Below, one piece after another: positions 34,809 through 43,256 of a DNA stretch of 64,000 bases. The stretch spans positions 248,001 to 312,000 of the forward strand of contig NZ_QRDV01000003.1 in assembly GCF_003386165.1 (NCBI RefSeq), in the 5' to 3' direction. The notes beneath the pieces are model-generated. The model was given only the letters and a program-made list of their open reading frames with translations. It was not told where the DNA came from and did not search any database. This DNA comes from Winogradskyella eximia. Lineage in GTDB: Bacteria > Bacteroidota > Bacteroidia > Flavobacteriales > Flavobacteriaceae. Each line of letters starts with the position of its first letter. Position 1 is the first letter of the stretch. Both the position numbers and the translations under genes were made by a program.

Positions 34809-36362
34809 TTACAAATCAAATTTAATGCCTTGCGCTAATGGCAATTCATCAGAGTAGTTAACTGTATTTGTTTGTCTTCTCATGTAAACTTTCCAAGCAT
34901 CAGATCCAGACTCACGTCCACCACCTGTTTCTTTCTCACCACCAAAAGCACCACCAATCTCAGCGCCAGAAGTACCGATGTTTACATTCGCAATACCACA
35001 ATCTGAACCAGCATAAGATAAGAATTTCTCTGCTTCTTTCATTTCGTTTGTCATAATGGCTGAAGACAAACCTTGAGCAACACCATTTTGTTTAGCAATA
35101 GCATTTTCAACTTCACCAGAATATTTCATTAAGTATAAAATAGGCGCAAATGTTTCGTGCTGAACAATAGCAAAATGATTTTCTGCTTCAATTATTGCTG
35201 GTTTTACGTAACATCCAGACTCATAACCTTCACCTTCTAAAACACCACCTTCAACTAAAACGTTTCCGCCTTCAGCTTTTGCCTTTTCAATTGCAGCCAA
35301 ATAAGTTTCAACTGATTCTTTATCTATTAATGGTCCGATATGATTTTTTTCATCTAATGGATTTCCAATAGTTAATTGCCCATAAGCACCGACAATGGCA
35401 TCTCTTACTTTATCGTAAACTGATTCGTGAATAATTAGTCTTCTTGTAGACGTACAACGTTGTCCGCATGTACCAACAGCACCAAATACAGCACCAGGAA
35501 CTACCACTTTTAAATCCGCAGTTGGTGTAATTATAATGGCATTGTTTCCGCCTAACTCTAATAAAGATTTTCCAAAACGCTCTGCAACAGTTGCACCAAC
35601 TATACGTCCCATTCTTGTAGAACCTGTAGCAGAAACTAAAGGAATTCTAGAGTCTGTAGTCATCATTTCACCAACCTTGTAATCTCCATTGATGATACAA
35701 GAAATACCTTCTGGCAAGTTGTTTTCTTTTAAGATACCTGCTATTATGTTTTGACAAGCAATAGAACATAAAGGTGCTTTCTCAGAGGCTTTCCAAACAC
35801 AAACATCACCACAAATCCAAGCTAAAGCAGTATTCCATGCCCAAACAGCAACTGGGAAGTTAAACGCAGAAATAATACCAACAACACCTATTGGGTGCCA
35901 TTGCTCTCTCATTACGTGTCCTGGACGTTCCGATGGAATAGTTTGTCCGTTTAATTGTCTAGACAATCCTACTGCAAAATCACAGATGTCAATCATTTCT
36001 TGTACTTCTCCGTAACCTTCTTGCAAAGATTTACCCATTTCGTAAGACACTAATTTACCTAAAGGTTCTTTTAAGTCTCTTAATTTGTTACCAAACTGAC
36101 GTACAATTTCTCCACGTTGTGGTGCTGGCATATCTCTCCAAGACAAAAATGCCTTAGTTGCAGTATCCATTACTTTATCGTAATCTGCTCTTGTTGTTGT
36201 TTTTACTTTCCCAATGAGTTTACCATCAACAGGTGAATATGATTCAATAATTTCTCCGTTAGAAAAATTATTTGAACCGGTTGAAGTCCCATCATTTAAG
36301 TCTTTAACTCCTAATTGACTCAAAGCCTCTTTTATTCCGAAATCGGTAGCAATTGCTTCCAT
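34809..36362 (-). CDS. ALDH7-type aldehyde dehydrogenase (aminoadipate-semialdehyde / piperideine-6-carboxylate type)
   Basis: 517-residue NAD-dependent aldehyde dehydrogenase. The catalytic nucleophile is Cys303 in GTCGQRCTSTRRL, a context typical of the ALDH7/antiquitin branch, and ELGGNNAII carries the general base. The Rossmann segment GVVGIISAFNFPVAVWAWN and the C-terminal FGGEKETGGGRESGSDAWK also match. Members oxidise alpha-aminoadipate semialdehyde in lysine catabolism. The gene is alone between its own terminator and a 285-nt divergent intergenic region, so the substrate cannot be confirmed from neighbours. Confidence 0.93.
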   Translation of the reverse strand: MEAIATDFGIKEALSQLGVKDLNDGTSTGSNNFSNGEIIESYSPVDGKLIGKVKTTTRADYDKVMDTATKAFLSWRDMPAPQRGEIVRQFGNKLRDLKEPLGKLVSYEMGKSLQEGYGEVQEMIDICDFAVGLSRQLNGQTIPSERPGHVMREQWHPIGVVGIISAFNFPVAVWAWNTALAWICGDVCVWKASEKAPLCSIACQNIIAGILKENNLPEGISCIINGDYKVGEMMTTDSRIPLVSATGSTRMGRIVGATVAERFGKSLLELGGNNAIIITPTADLKVVVPGAVFGAVGTCGQRCTSTRRLIIHESVYDKVRDAIVGAYGQLTIGNPLDEKNHIGPLIDKESVETYLAAIEKAKAEGGNVLVEGGVLEGEGYESGCYVKPAIIEAENHFAIVQHETFAPILYLMKYSGEVENAIAKQNGVAQGLSSAIMTNEMKEAEKFLSYAGSDCGIANVNIGTSGAEIGGAFGGEKETGGGRESGSDAWKVYMRRQTNTVNYSDELPLAQGIKFDL

Positions 36363-36647
36363 ATGTGTTTAATTTTTATGAATTATTAAATTTTGATGCG
36401 AAGTTACTAATAAAAACTCAGTCTAATTGTAGCTTTAGTTGCAAAGGGTGTTAATTTAATAAACATTAGTAATTCGTCTATTTTAAGACGTATTTCAATT
36501 AAAATAGATTAGATTTTCAACAAATTTTGAGATTATATAAAAATGTAATAGTTTTATCTGTAACATTTTAATAACTTTAAATACAAATAGTTAACCAACC
36601 TCAACTACAACCATATACCTAATTTGCTTTCAACCTAAAGAAAGTAA
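36363..36647. other. Divergent intergenic region before the tandem array
   Basis: AT-rich 285 nt between the dehydrogenase and the first array gene. TAACTTTA at 36582-36589 (plus) is one base off the -7 consensus and would start transcription about 55 nt before the array. A small CGTCT-ATTTTA-AGACG hairpin lies near 36476. No gene is visible. Confidence 0.4.
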
Positions 36648-37445
36648 ATGATTAAATTATTTAAACGTGTCCGTCAACGCTTAATCTCCGAAAACAAGTT
36701 TTCGAAATACCTTCTCTATGCCATAGGTGAAATTATTCTTGTGGTTATTGGTATTCTTATGGCGCTTCAGATTAACAAATGGAATATTGCCAGAGTTAAT
36801 AAGAGCTTAGAGTCGCAATACTGTATAAGGCTTTTAGAAGATTTAAAGGAAGATAAAGCAATTATGCAAGCCACACTTAATTATTCTAATGAAGTTAAGA
36901 GCCATGCAAAAAAAGCAATGTTAATTTTTGAACATTCTGAAAGTGCGGACAAAAATCCAGTAGAAAACTTAATTCATTTATACCAAGCTAGTCAGATACA
37001 AAATCCTATTTCTGCGAAATCTACATACCAAGAACTTTTATCTTCTGGGCAAATTAATCTAATTCAACTTAACGAACTCAAAACATCCATAATACGATAT
37101 TATGAATACAACTGGGCAGAATCCACCACCTTGACGCTTAAAAATACTTATAGAGATAATCTTAGAAGTAAAATGCCTGATGTTATACAAGATGAAATAA
37201 GATCTAAGTGTGGTGATATTTATATTAAAATCAGACAAACCTATGAGGTTGCTTTGCCAAAAGAATGCCAAATTAACATATCAATAGAGCTGGCTAAATC
37301 CATAATAAATCCGTTAAAAAATGATGTTGATTTAAAAAAAGACCTCCGATTAACAATAGGTAATATTGAGGCAAAAATCAATTTTATAGAATCAATAAAA
37401 TTGCAATTAGAAGACCTAATTATTGAAATTGAAAACGCTATATAA
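36648..37445 (+). CDS. DUF6090-like single-pass membrane protein, array copy 1
   Basis: 265 residues. A basic amphipathic N-terminus (MIKLFKRVRQRL) and one membrane helix (about 24-42) with the family's Gly-Glu-Ile entry and GILMALQIN exit. By the positive-inside rule the long helical C-terminal part is periplasmic. This copy is the most divergent at the N-terminus: Leu4, Val8, Met for Ile in GIL, and KWN instead of NWN. The shared internal motif is at about 126-154 (ELLSSGQINLIQLNELKTSI). It leads the array and is separated from the next gene by 32 nt. Function unknown. Confidence 0.88.
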   Translation: MIKLFKRVRQRLISENKFSKYLLYAIGEIILVVIGILMALQINKWNIARVNKSLESQYCIRLLEDLKEDKAIMQATLNYSNEVKSHAKKAMLIFEHSESADKNPVENLIHLYQASQIQNPISAKSTYQELLSSGQINLIQLNELKTSIIRYYEYNWAESTTLTLKNTYRDNLRSKMPDVIQDEIRSKCGDIYIKIRQTYEVALPKECQINISIELAKSIINPLKNDVDLKKDLRLTIGNIEAKINFIESIKLQLEDLIIEIENAI

Positions 37446-37477
37446 TTAAATTTCTAATTAATTAAAACAAAAAACCC

Positions 37478-37813
37478 ATGAAAAACAAAAAGCCAAATTG
37501 GACCAAAACAGAATTACAGGTTTACATTATGCTACTCTGTGCAAATGCAGATAAAAAGGAAACGGAAGAAGAATTAGAAATGATTCAAAACAAAATACCA
37601 AAAAAAACATTTTTAAAAATGCATAAAAAATTCCATAAGCATTCTAAAAAAAAGCGATTAAATAAAATTGAAAGTTCTATTGACAACCATAATTACACTG
37701 AAATGGAACTTGCTGCTTTTAGAAGAGAGATGTATAAGATATTCTTTTCGGATTGCAGTTTTAGTATGATGGAAGAACGTTTAGACATGACCTTGGATAA
37801 TATACTTTACTAA
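37478..37813 (+). CDS. TerB-like small helical protein inside the array
   Basis: 111 residues, no signal or membrane segment, very rich in Lys and Glu. The opening ELQVYIMLLCANADKKETEEEL resembles the first helices of TerB-type tellurite resistance proteins, including the acidic residues after ANAD. The second half, YTEMELAAFRREMYKIFFSDCSFSMMEERLDMTLDNILY, resembles the second TerB half. Assignment to TerB is from recalled similarity. It is the only array gene unrelated to the paralogues. Its stop codon shares one base with the next start (TAATG), so it is translationally coupled to copy 2. Confidence 0.7.
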   Translation: MKNKKPNWTKTELQVYIMLLCANADKKETEEELEMIQNKIPKKTFLKMHKKFHKHSKKKRLNKIESSIDNHNYTEMELAAFRREMYKIFFSDCSFSMMEERLDMTLDNILY

Positions 37814-38589
37814 TGATTAAATTTTTTAGAAAAATAAGATACAACCTTATGGAAACAGGTAAAACATCCAAATACTTTAAATACGCCATTGGTGAAATTT
37901 TTCTTGTAGTTATTGGTATTCTCATTGCGCTTCAGATTAATAATTGGAATGAGAATCGCAAATTACAACAGCGAGAAGTTCAAATATTAAAAGAAATAAA
38001 AAGCGATTTATTCCAAACAAAAAATGATGTTATTAGGACTGCAGATAGACATAAAGAGGCGCTAAGTTTATCGCAATATCTTTTAGATGCAATTCGTGCT
38101 AAAGTATCTTATTCCGATTCAATTTATCGTGCGTTCTCTAAGATAGGTAGTGATTACGAAATAGTACCCAAAACCAGTGGTTTTGATAATTTGAAAACTA
38201 TTGGATTAAATACCATTTCTAACGACAGTTTGCGCATTGCCATTACAAACATTTTCCAACTGAGCTTTACGCGTTTACAGAGTGATTTTCAAGGAAAAAA
38301 TAAGGAATTCGATATTTCAAATATGATGTTCCCTTATCAAAAAAAATACTTCGAAATTGATTTCTCAAAACCGCGAAAAATGCCTCGAAAGTATTCGGAC
38401 ACACTCAATTTGTACAGTCTAAAAATAAAAGATTATCAGAATTTCATACTTGATATGGACCTTTTTAAAACGACGCAACTTGCAATGTTTACTAGAAGTA
38501 ATTTAGTTGAAAGCCAAATGGAAATTGCTGAAGAAATAGATAAAATTATTGAGCTTATTGAACAAGAACTCAAGAAAAAAGACCAATAA
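37813..38589 (+). CDS. DUF6090-like single-pass membrane protein, array copy 2
   Basis: 258 residues. N-terminus MIKFFRKIRYNLMETGKTSKY, membrane helix about 24-42 with invariant Gly27-Glu28, then NNWNENRK and a long coiled-coil-like region (QREVQILKEIKSDLFQTKN). The internal motif at about 123-150 is weak but in register (NLKTIGLNTISNDSLRIAI). Ends in a Glu/Lys-rich helix (IIELIEQELKKK). Starts on the last base of the TerB-like gene and is followed by copy 3 after 3 nt. Confidence 0.88.
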   Translation: MIKFFRKIRYNLMETGKTSKYFKYAIGEIFLVVIGILIALQINNWNENRKLQQREVQILKEIKSDLFQTKNDVIRTADRHKEALSLSQYLLDAIRAKVSYSDSIYRAFSKIGSDYEIVPKTSGFDNLKTIGLNTISNDSLRIAITNIFQLSFTRLQSDFQGKNKEFDISNMMFPYQKKYFEIDFSKPRKMPRKYSDTLNLYSLKIKDYQNFILDMDLFKTTQLAMFTRSNLVESQMEIAEEIDKIIELIEQELKKKDQ

Positions 38590-38592
38590 TCA

Positions 38593-39339
38593 ATGATAAA
38601 GTTCTTCCGCAAAATCCGCCAAAATTTAATTATGGAAAACAAAACTTCTAAATACTTTAAATATGCCGCAGGAGAAATTGTTCTTGTAGTCATTGGGATT
38701 CTCATTGCGCTTCAGATTAACAATTGGAATGAAAATAGAAAGATAAATAATCAAGAGACTGTTTATTTACAAGACCTAAAAAATGATATCACTTTTGATA
38801 TAGAGACGCTCAATGCTAGAGTTGCAAATAATAATCTAATGGTACATAATATTGATACAATCTTAACACTTATTTCCTCAAAAAAAAAATTTACAGAACA
38901 AGATGAAACGTTACTTGCAAACATGACATTAACATTATTTGGTGAATCTTATTTTATTCCTGAAAAAGGAACCATCAATCAAATACAATCAAGTAGCTCA
39001 GGTAGCTTTATAAAAAATAAAACTTTACGAGATTTAATATTTAGATATTATTCAAACAGTGAAAGGGTTGAAAAAAACATGGAACAAAGTATTCAAATTT
39101 ACCAACATCAAATTATTACTCCTAAATTAGTGCATCCTGCGATAGCAAAAAGGAGTATGAATATAAATGCAGAAGTGTCTCCATTAAATATGTCTCTGTT
39201 AATAAAAGACAATGCTTATTTGAATGCATTAACACTAAAATCTATAGGTACTCAAAACCAAAATATACAGTATTTAAAAATTATAGGAAAAGCAGAGGAA
39301 ATCTTATCGATTATTAATACCGAACTAAGTAATGATTAA
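38593..39339 (+). CDS. DUF6090-like single-pass membrane protein, array copy 3
   Basis: 248 residues. Same N-terminal module (MIKFFRKIRQNLIMENKTSK), with YAAGEI instead of YAIGEI in the helix entry. The internal motif spans about 127-157 (SSSSGSFIKNKTLRDLIFRYY). The last two residues (Asn-Asp) and the stop are read from the start sequence ATGATTAA of copy 4, an 8-nt overlap. This suggests the natural 3' end was lost when copy 4 was joined here. Function unknown; periplasmic C-terminus expected. Confidence 0.88.
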   Translation: MIKFFRKIRQNLIMENKTSKYFKYAAGEIVLVVIGILIALQINNWNENRKINNQETVYLQDLKNDITFDIETLNARVANNNLMVHNIDTILTLISSKKKFTEQDETLLANMTLTLFGESYFIPEKGTINQIQSSSSGSFIKNKTLRDLIFRYYSNSERVEKNMEQSIQIYQHQIITPKLVHPAIAKRSMNINAEVSPLNMSLLIKDNAYLNALTLKSIGTQNQNIQYLKIIGKAEEILSIINTELSND

Positions 39340-40069
39340 ATTCTTTAGAAAAATTCGTCAAAACTTAATAATGGAAAACAAAACATCCAAATACTTCAAA
39401 TACGCCATTGGAGAAATATTCCTCGTGGTTATTGGTATTCTTATCGCGCTACAGATTAACAATTGGAATCAAGAAAGACAGCTGCAAAATGAAGAAAAAA
39501 TTATCCTAAAAAATATACACACTGAATTTTTAGAAAATAAAGTTGCTTTAAAATTAGGTGTTGAAGAAAACAATCAAGGTTGCAAAGCTTCCATAGCGTT
39601 AATGAATCTTGTTGGACAAAAAAGAGAACATATCCTACAACACAATTTGGATAGTTTGATGTATGTAATGCTAGAAACCGGTTCATTCAGGCCTTCAGAA
39701 AATACAATTTCAGACTTATTACAGTCAGGTAAATTACAGTTATTACAAAATGAAGATTTAAAAAATTTACTTTATAAATGGACAAGAACCCTAAAGAAAA
39801 CTGATGTCAGTTATAGTAGAGTTGAATTAAAAATTGATAATGAATTAATTCCTTATTTATCAAAACATTATTCCATGAAAGATATCGATATGCATGGCGT
39901 GTTACAATGGAAAAGCAAAACCTTACTAAACATAGACAAGCTTTATATATTCGAAGACATACAATTTGAAAACATTATTGATGATTATTTATACAGGGTA
40001 AAATCGGCTAGCAATAACCTTAAGCAGTTAGAAATAATTATTGATGCCATAATTAAAGAAACAGAATGA
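39332..40069 (+). CDS. DUF6090-like single-pass membrane protein, array copy 4
   Basis: 245 residues. Its first 23 residues are identical to those of copy 3 (MIKFFRKIRQNLIMENKTSK...), but the part after residue 50 is unrelated in detail (NQERQLQNEEKIILKNIHTE). Internal motif at about 124-150: DLLQSGKLQLLQNEDLKNLL, one of the clearest. It overlaps copy 3 by 8 nt and copy 5 by 4 nt (ATGA), so it is coupled on both sides. The membrane helix is standard. Confidence 0.88.
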   Translation: MIKFFRKIRQNLIMENKTSKYFKYAIGEIFLVVIGILIALQINNWNQERQLQNEEKIILKNIHTEFLENKVALKLGVEENNQGCKASIALMNLVGQKREHILQHNLDSLMYVMLETGSFRPSENTISDLLQSGKLQLLQNEDLKNLLYKWTRTLKKTDVSYSRVELKIDNELIPYLSKHYSMKDIDMHGVLQWKSKTLLNIDKLYIFEDIQFENIIDDYLYRVKSASNNLKQLEIIIDAIIKETE

Positions 40070-40782
40070 TTAAATTCTTCAGAAAAATTCGTCAAAACCT
40101 TTTAAACGAAGGTAAAGCCAGCAAATACTTTAAATACGCCATCGGTGAAATTGTCCTAGTAGTTATTGGAATTTTAATTGCACTGCAATTTAATGATTGG
40201 AATGATGCACGAAAGAATCAAAACTACGAACAAGAAATTTTACTATTAATTAAACAAAATTTAGAAAATGACTCCATTGTTTTAACCGATAGATTAAAAA
40301 AATCAAAGCAAGCCAATATATTAACAGATCAACTACTAGAGCAAGTGGCTTTGGGAAATTATGGTGACAGCTTAAATTATTGGATGGGGAAAATCATATG
40401 TTTTGAAAGGTTTAAATCTCAATCTAGTGCCTTTGAAGTCTTAAAATCAAAAGGAATAGAAACCATTTCTAACAATGAACTTCAATTAGCATTAATTTCA
40501 TATTACGACGAAGTATTATACAATGTTTACCAAGCATTTAACGATGTAGAAACCTCATTTAAAACAGATTGGCATCCCGTAATAAAACAAGAATTTTCAG
40601 ATTTTAAGTGGCGCGAGTATTGTAAACCTACGGATTCAAAAGCCTTCTTTGAGACTCCATCTAACCTTACATTTTTTAAACTTTATAAAGATAATAGACT
40701 TGGTAACGTGACTAATATAGAGCTGGCATTAGAAAAAATATCAGAAATAAAAAAGCTTTCTAAAACAACTAAAAATGATTAA
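40066..40782 (+). CDS. DUF6090-like single-pass membrane protein, array copy 5
   Basis: 238 residues, the shortest full-length member. N-terminal module MIKFFRKIRQNLLNEGKASKY, helix exit IALQFNDWND (Phe and Asp replace the usual Ile and Asn). Internal motif at about 121-149: VLKSKGIETISNNELQLALI. As in copy 3, its final Asn-Asp-stop is read from ATGATTAA of the next copy (8-nt overlap). Starts in the ATGA overlap with copy 4. Confidence 0.88.
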   Translation: MIKFFRKIRQNLLNEGKASKYFKYAIGEIVLVVIGILIALQFNDWNDARKNQNYEQEILLLIKQNLENDSIVLTDRLKKSKQANILTDQLLEQVALGNYGDSLNYWMGKIICFERFKSQSSAFEVLKSKGIETISNNELQLALISYYDEVLYNVYQAFNDVETSFKTDWHPVIKQEFSDFKWREYCKPTDSKAFFETPSNLTFFKLYKDNRLGNVTNIELALEKISEIKKLSKTTKND

Positions 40783-41563
40783 GATTTTTAGAAACATCCG
40801 CAAAAATCTCATTATGGAAAATAAAACAGGTAAGTATATAAAGTATGCTTTTGGCGAAATTATTCTTGTGGTTATCGGGATTCTTATTGCATTGCAAATT
40901 AATAATTGGAATGAAAACAGAAAAGATCGAATAAAGGAACAAGTTGTACTCAAACAATTGCAAGAAGATTATCAAGAAAACCTTATACAATTAGAAGAAA
41001 AAATGACGACTAGAGACAAGATAATTTTCTCAGCTATTAAATTATTAAAAGCTTTTGACCAACCTAATGAAGTTGCTCATGACAGTCTTGTTAAAAATCT
41101 TGCTAACGCTTTTCATGATCCAACATACGACCCTATACAAAATGACTTAACCAGTTCAAGTAATTTAATTTTAATTCGCAATAAAAGATTGAAACGTTTA
41201 CTCTCAAATTGGTCGTCAGATGTAGTTGGAGTGATAGAAATTGAAGTGAATTGGTCTAAGACTGTAAATGAAGAATTTGCTTTCATTTTAGCAGAGTTAG
41301 GTTTAGGTAGAGATGTCTCAAATAGTTTTATGAACGATTCTAAACATCTTTGGCTGTTAGATAAAAACGAAGATTCTTACAAAATAGAAATTGGGACCTC
41401 AAAACTAAGTGCTCCTTTAGATGAAATATTAACCAGCAGAAAGTTGGAAGGTCTTCTTGGAAACGCTATTACTTTAAATAAAGCAGCGAATCTGCAATCA
41501 GAGGCTTTGCACAACAGAATACAAGAAATATTAGATTTGATTGACGCCGAAATTAAAGACTAA
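40775..41563 (+). CDS. DUF6090-like single-pass membrane protein, array copy 6
   Basis: 262 residues. The start MIKIFRNIRKNLIMENKTGK deviates slightly (Ile4, Asn7) and the helix entry is YAFGEI. Internal motif about 122-146: LTSSSNLILIRNKRLKRLLS. The C-terminal part is helical and ends IQEILDLIDAEIKD, similar in character to the ends of copies 2 and 4. It overlaps copy 5 by 8 nt and is followed after 16 nt by a truncated relative. Confidence 0.88.
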   Translation: MIKIFRNIRKNLIMENKTGKYIKYAFGEIILVVIGILIALQINNWNENRKDRIKEQVVLKQLQEDYQENLIQLEEKMTTRDKIIFSAIKLLKAFDQPNEVAHDSLVKNLANAFHDPTYDPIQNDLTSSSNLILIRNKRLKRLLSNWSSDVVGVIEIEVNWSKTVNEEFAFILAELGLGRDVSNSFMNDSKHLWLLDKNEDSYKIEIGTSKLSAPLDEILTSRKLEGLLGNAITLNKAANLQSEALHNRIQEILDLIDAEIKD

Positions 41564-41579
41564 TAAAAATAACCAGTCA

Positions 41580-41615
41580 ATGATTAATTTTTTTAGAAAT
41601 ATAAAAAAACAATAG
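41580..41615 (+). pseudogene. Eleven-codon remnant of a DUF6090-like gene
   Basis: ATG ATT AAT TTT TTT AGA AAT ATA AAA AAA CAA TAG encodes MINFFRNIKKQ, which matches the paralogues' invariant start (MIKFFRxIR). The frame stops exactly where a 67-nt hairpin repeat begins. No downstream coding part of this copy survives; copy 7 begins 82 nt later. It is most simply a truncated array member. Confidence 0.75.
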
Positions 41616-41682
41616 GTCATTCCGACAGAACAAAGCGACGAGGTATCTCATTATGAGATTTCTCACTATCGGTCAAAATGAC
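41616..41682. repeat. Hairpin repeat element with GTCATT...AATGAC ends
   Basis: 67 nt bounded by GTCATT and AATGAC, containing a perfect ATCTCAT-T-ATGAGAT palindrome. It resembles the dispersed palindromic intergenic repeats of Flavobacteriaceae (starting GTCATTCCGACAGAA). It abuts the truncated array gene and lies 15 nt upstream of copy 7. Confidence 0.75.
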
Positions 41683-41697
41683 AACTAACTAAACACT

Positions 41698-42453
41698 ATG
41701 ATAAAATTCTTTAGAAAAATTAGAAAAAATTTACTCGCAAAAGATAAAACTAGCAAATACTTTAAATACGCCATTGGAGAAATATTCCTAGTAGTTATTG
41801 GGATTCTCATTGCACTTCAAATTAATAATTGGAATCAAAAACGTCTTCAACAGCTTACCTTAACCAACTACTTTCAACGTATGTACGAAGAATTAGAAAG
41901 TAGTCGTGATAATCTGGACAATTTAATTTATGACATTGATAGTTTAGTCATTCAAAATAGAAAAACGCTCGAAATATTAAGTTCTAACAATAAAGATTCT
42001 ATACCAACGCTGCAAAAAACCTTAGGTGCATTAGGTACAGCTTGGATCAATGATTTTAATTATCCAATAATTGAAGAGTTTATGAATGAAGGCTATTTAG
42101 CTAAAGTAAATAACACCAAAATTAAAGACGAGTTGCAAGCATTTAGTATTCAACTGAACCATTTTAATACTATTGATAAAGGCATAGGTGATCAATATTC
42201 ATTAACTATAGAACCTTTTATAAACAAACATCTTAATTACTCACAAATCGCTCTTAACAGGTATAAAAACAGCCTCGTATCTGGAGGACCTGCAACAGAT
42301 TTTGAAAAGCTATTTAATAATTTGGAAGCATGGAATATTGTAACACTTAAGTTAGAAATGCTTATTTATCAAAAGAATAGTTTAGAAGTCTTTAAAGCCA
42401 TGACAGAGCGCCTAACCAACTTATTAAATTCAGAGCTAAACTTAAAACCATGA
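41698..42453 (+). CDS. DUF6090-like single-pass membrane protein, array copy 7
   Basis: 251 residues. First copy after the hairpin repeat, so its upstream region was rebuilt. N-terminal module MIKFFRKIRKNLLAKDKTSKY, standard helix, then NQKRLQQLTLTNYFQRMYEEL. Internal motif about 122-150, the most divergent in the array: EEFMNEGYLAKVNNTKIKDEL. Overlaps copy 8 by 4 nt (ATGA). The leader between the repeat and the ATG is only 15 nt, so expression likely depends on read-through. Confidence 0.87.
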   Translation: MIKFFRKIRKNLLAKDKTSKYFKYAIGEIFLVVIGILIALQINNWNQKRLQQLTLTNYFQRMYEELESSRDNLDNLIYDIDSLVIQNRKTLEILSSNNKDSIPTLQKTLGALGTAWINDFNYPIIEEFMNEGYLAKVNNTKIKDELQAFSIQLNHFNTIDKGIGDQYSLTIEPFINKHLNYSQIALNRYKNSLVSGGPATDFEKLFNNLEAWNIVTLKLEMLIYQKNSLEVFKAMTERLTNLLNSELNLKP

Positions 42454-43232
42454 TAAAATTCTTTAGACACATCAGACAAAACTTGATCTCAGAAGATAAA
42501 ACAAGCAAGTACTTTAAATACGCCATTGGCGAAATTGTACTTGTGGTTATTGGGATTCTCATAGCACTTCAAATTAATAATTGGAATGAAAACAGAAAGA
42601 ATAGTCAATACGAACAAAACTATCTGCAAAGAATTCTAAAGGATTTACACAAAGACCAAACAGAACTTGAGATGCATTTAAATAAAGACACGCTAAAACT
42701 AGATGCATTCACTCAGATAATGCGTATGATAAGAACAAATTCAATTACATCAAATCAACAAGCTTTCTTAGGAGCTTTAAACAGCGTTCAGGGGGCCAAC
42801 TGGTTTGAAGGAAATGACGTAGTATTCAGTGAAATGAAATTTTCTGGTAAGCTAGCGCTAATAGCTTCAGAGGAATTAAGAGAGAGCATACAAAACTACT
42901 ATAAGCATGTCGAAGAAGTTATAAAACAAGAAAATACCTACATTGCCTTACAAACAAGTGCATATTACAGACTGAATGATTATACGGATAATGCCTTTTT
43001 AAGGGAGGCTTCTATGGCACCTAGATGGAATTCAAATACTAACGAGGTAACTTATGAAGATATCATTCACTTTTTTAATAATCTAAATGAAGATCAAAAA
43101 AAAGAAGCACTTAAAGATTTTACAATACTAAAAGAGAACATTTTGTTTTCTAACAAGGTTAGAGTTACTCATAACGAAAAAGGTAAAGCGACAATTAAGC
43201 TCATAAATGACTATTTAGAAAAGAAGACATAA
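42450..43232 (+). CDS. DUF6090-like single-pass membrane protein, array copy 8
   Basis: 260 residues. N-terminus MIKFFRHIRQNLISEDKTSKY and standard membrane helix. Internal motif about 124-155: EMKFSGKLALIASEELRESI then QNYYKHVEE, a textbook example of the shared signature. The C-terminal 90 residues are the most individual, with Trp-containing FNNLNEDQKKEALKDF. Coupled to copy 7 by an ATGA overlap and followed by a 24-nt gap. Confidence 0.88.
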   Translation: MIKFFRHIRQNLISEDKTSKYFKYAIGEIVLVVIGILIALQINNWNENRKNSQYEQNYLQRILKDLHKDQTELEMHLNKDTLKLDAFTQIMRMIRTNSITSNQQAFLGALNSVQGANWFEGNDVVFSEMKFSGKLALIASEELRESIQNYYKHVEEVIKQENTYIALQTSAYYRLNDYTDNAFLREASMAPRWNSNTNEVTYEDIIHFFNNLNEDQKKEALKDFTILKENILFSNKVRVTHNEKGKATIKLINDYLEKKT

Positions 43233-43256
43233 CATCATAAAAATTAAAGTTTAAGC

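Noticed and set aside
41698-42453. Independent promoter directly before array copy 7
   Set aside because: The 15 nt between the hairpin repeat and the ATG leave no room for one, and the repeat has no TAnnTTTG box.
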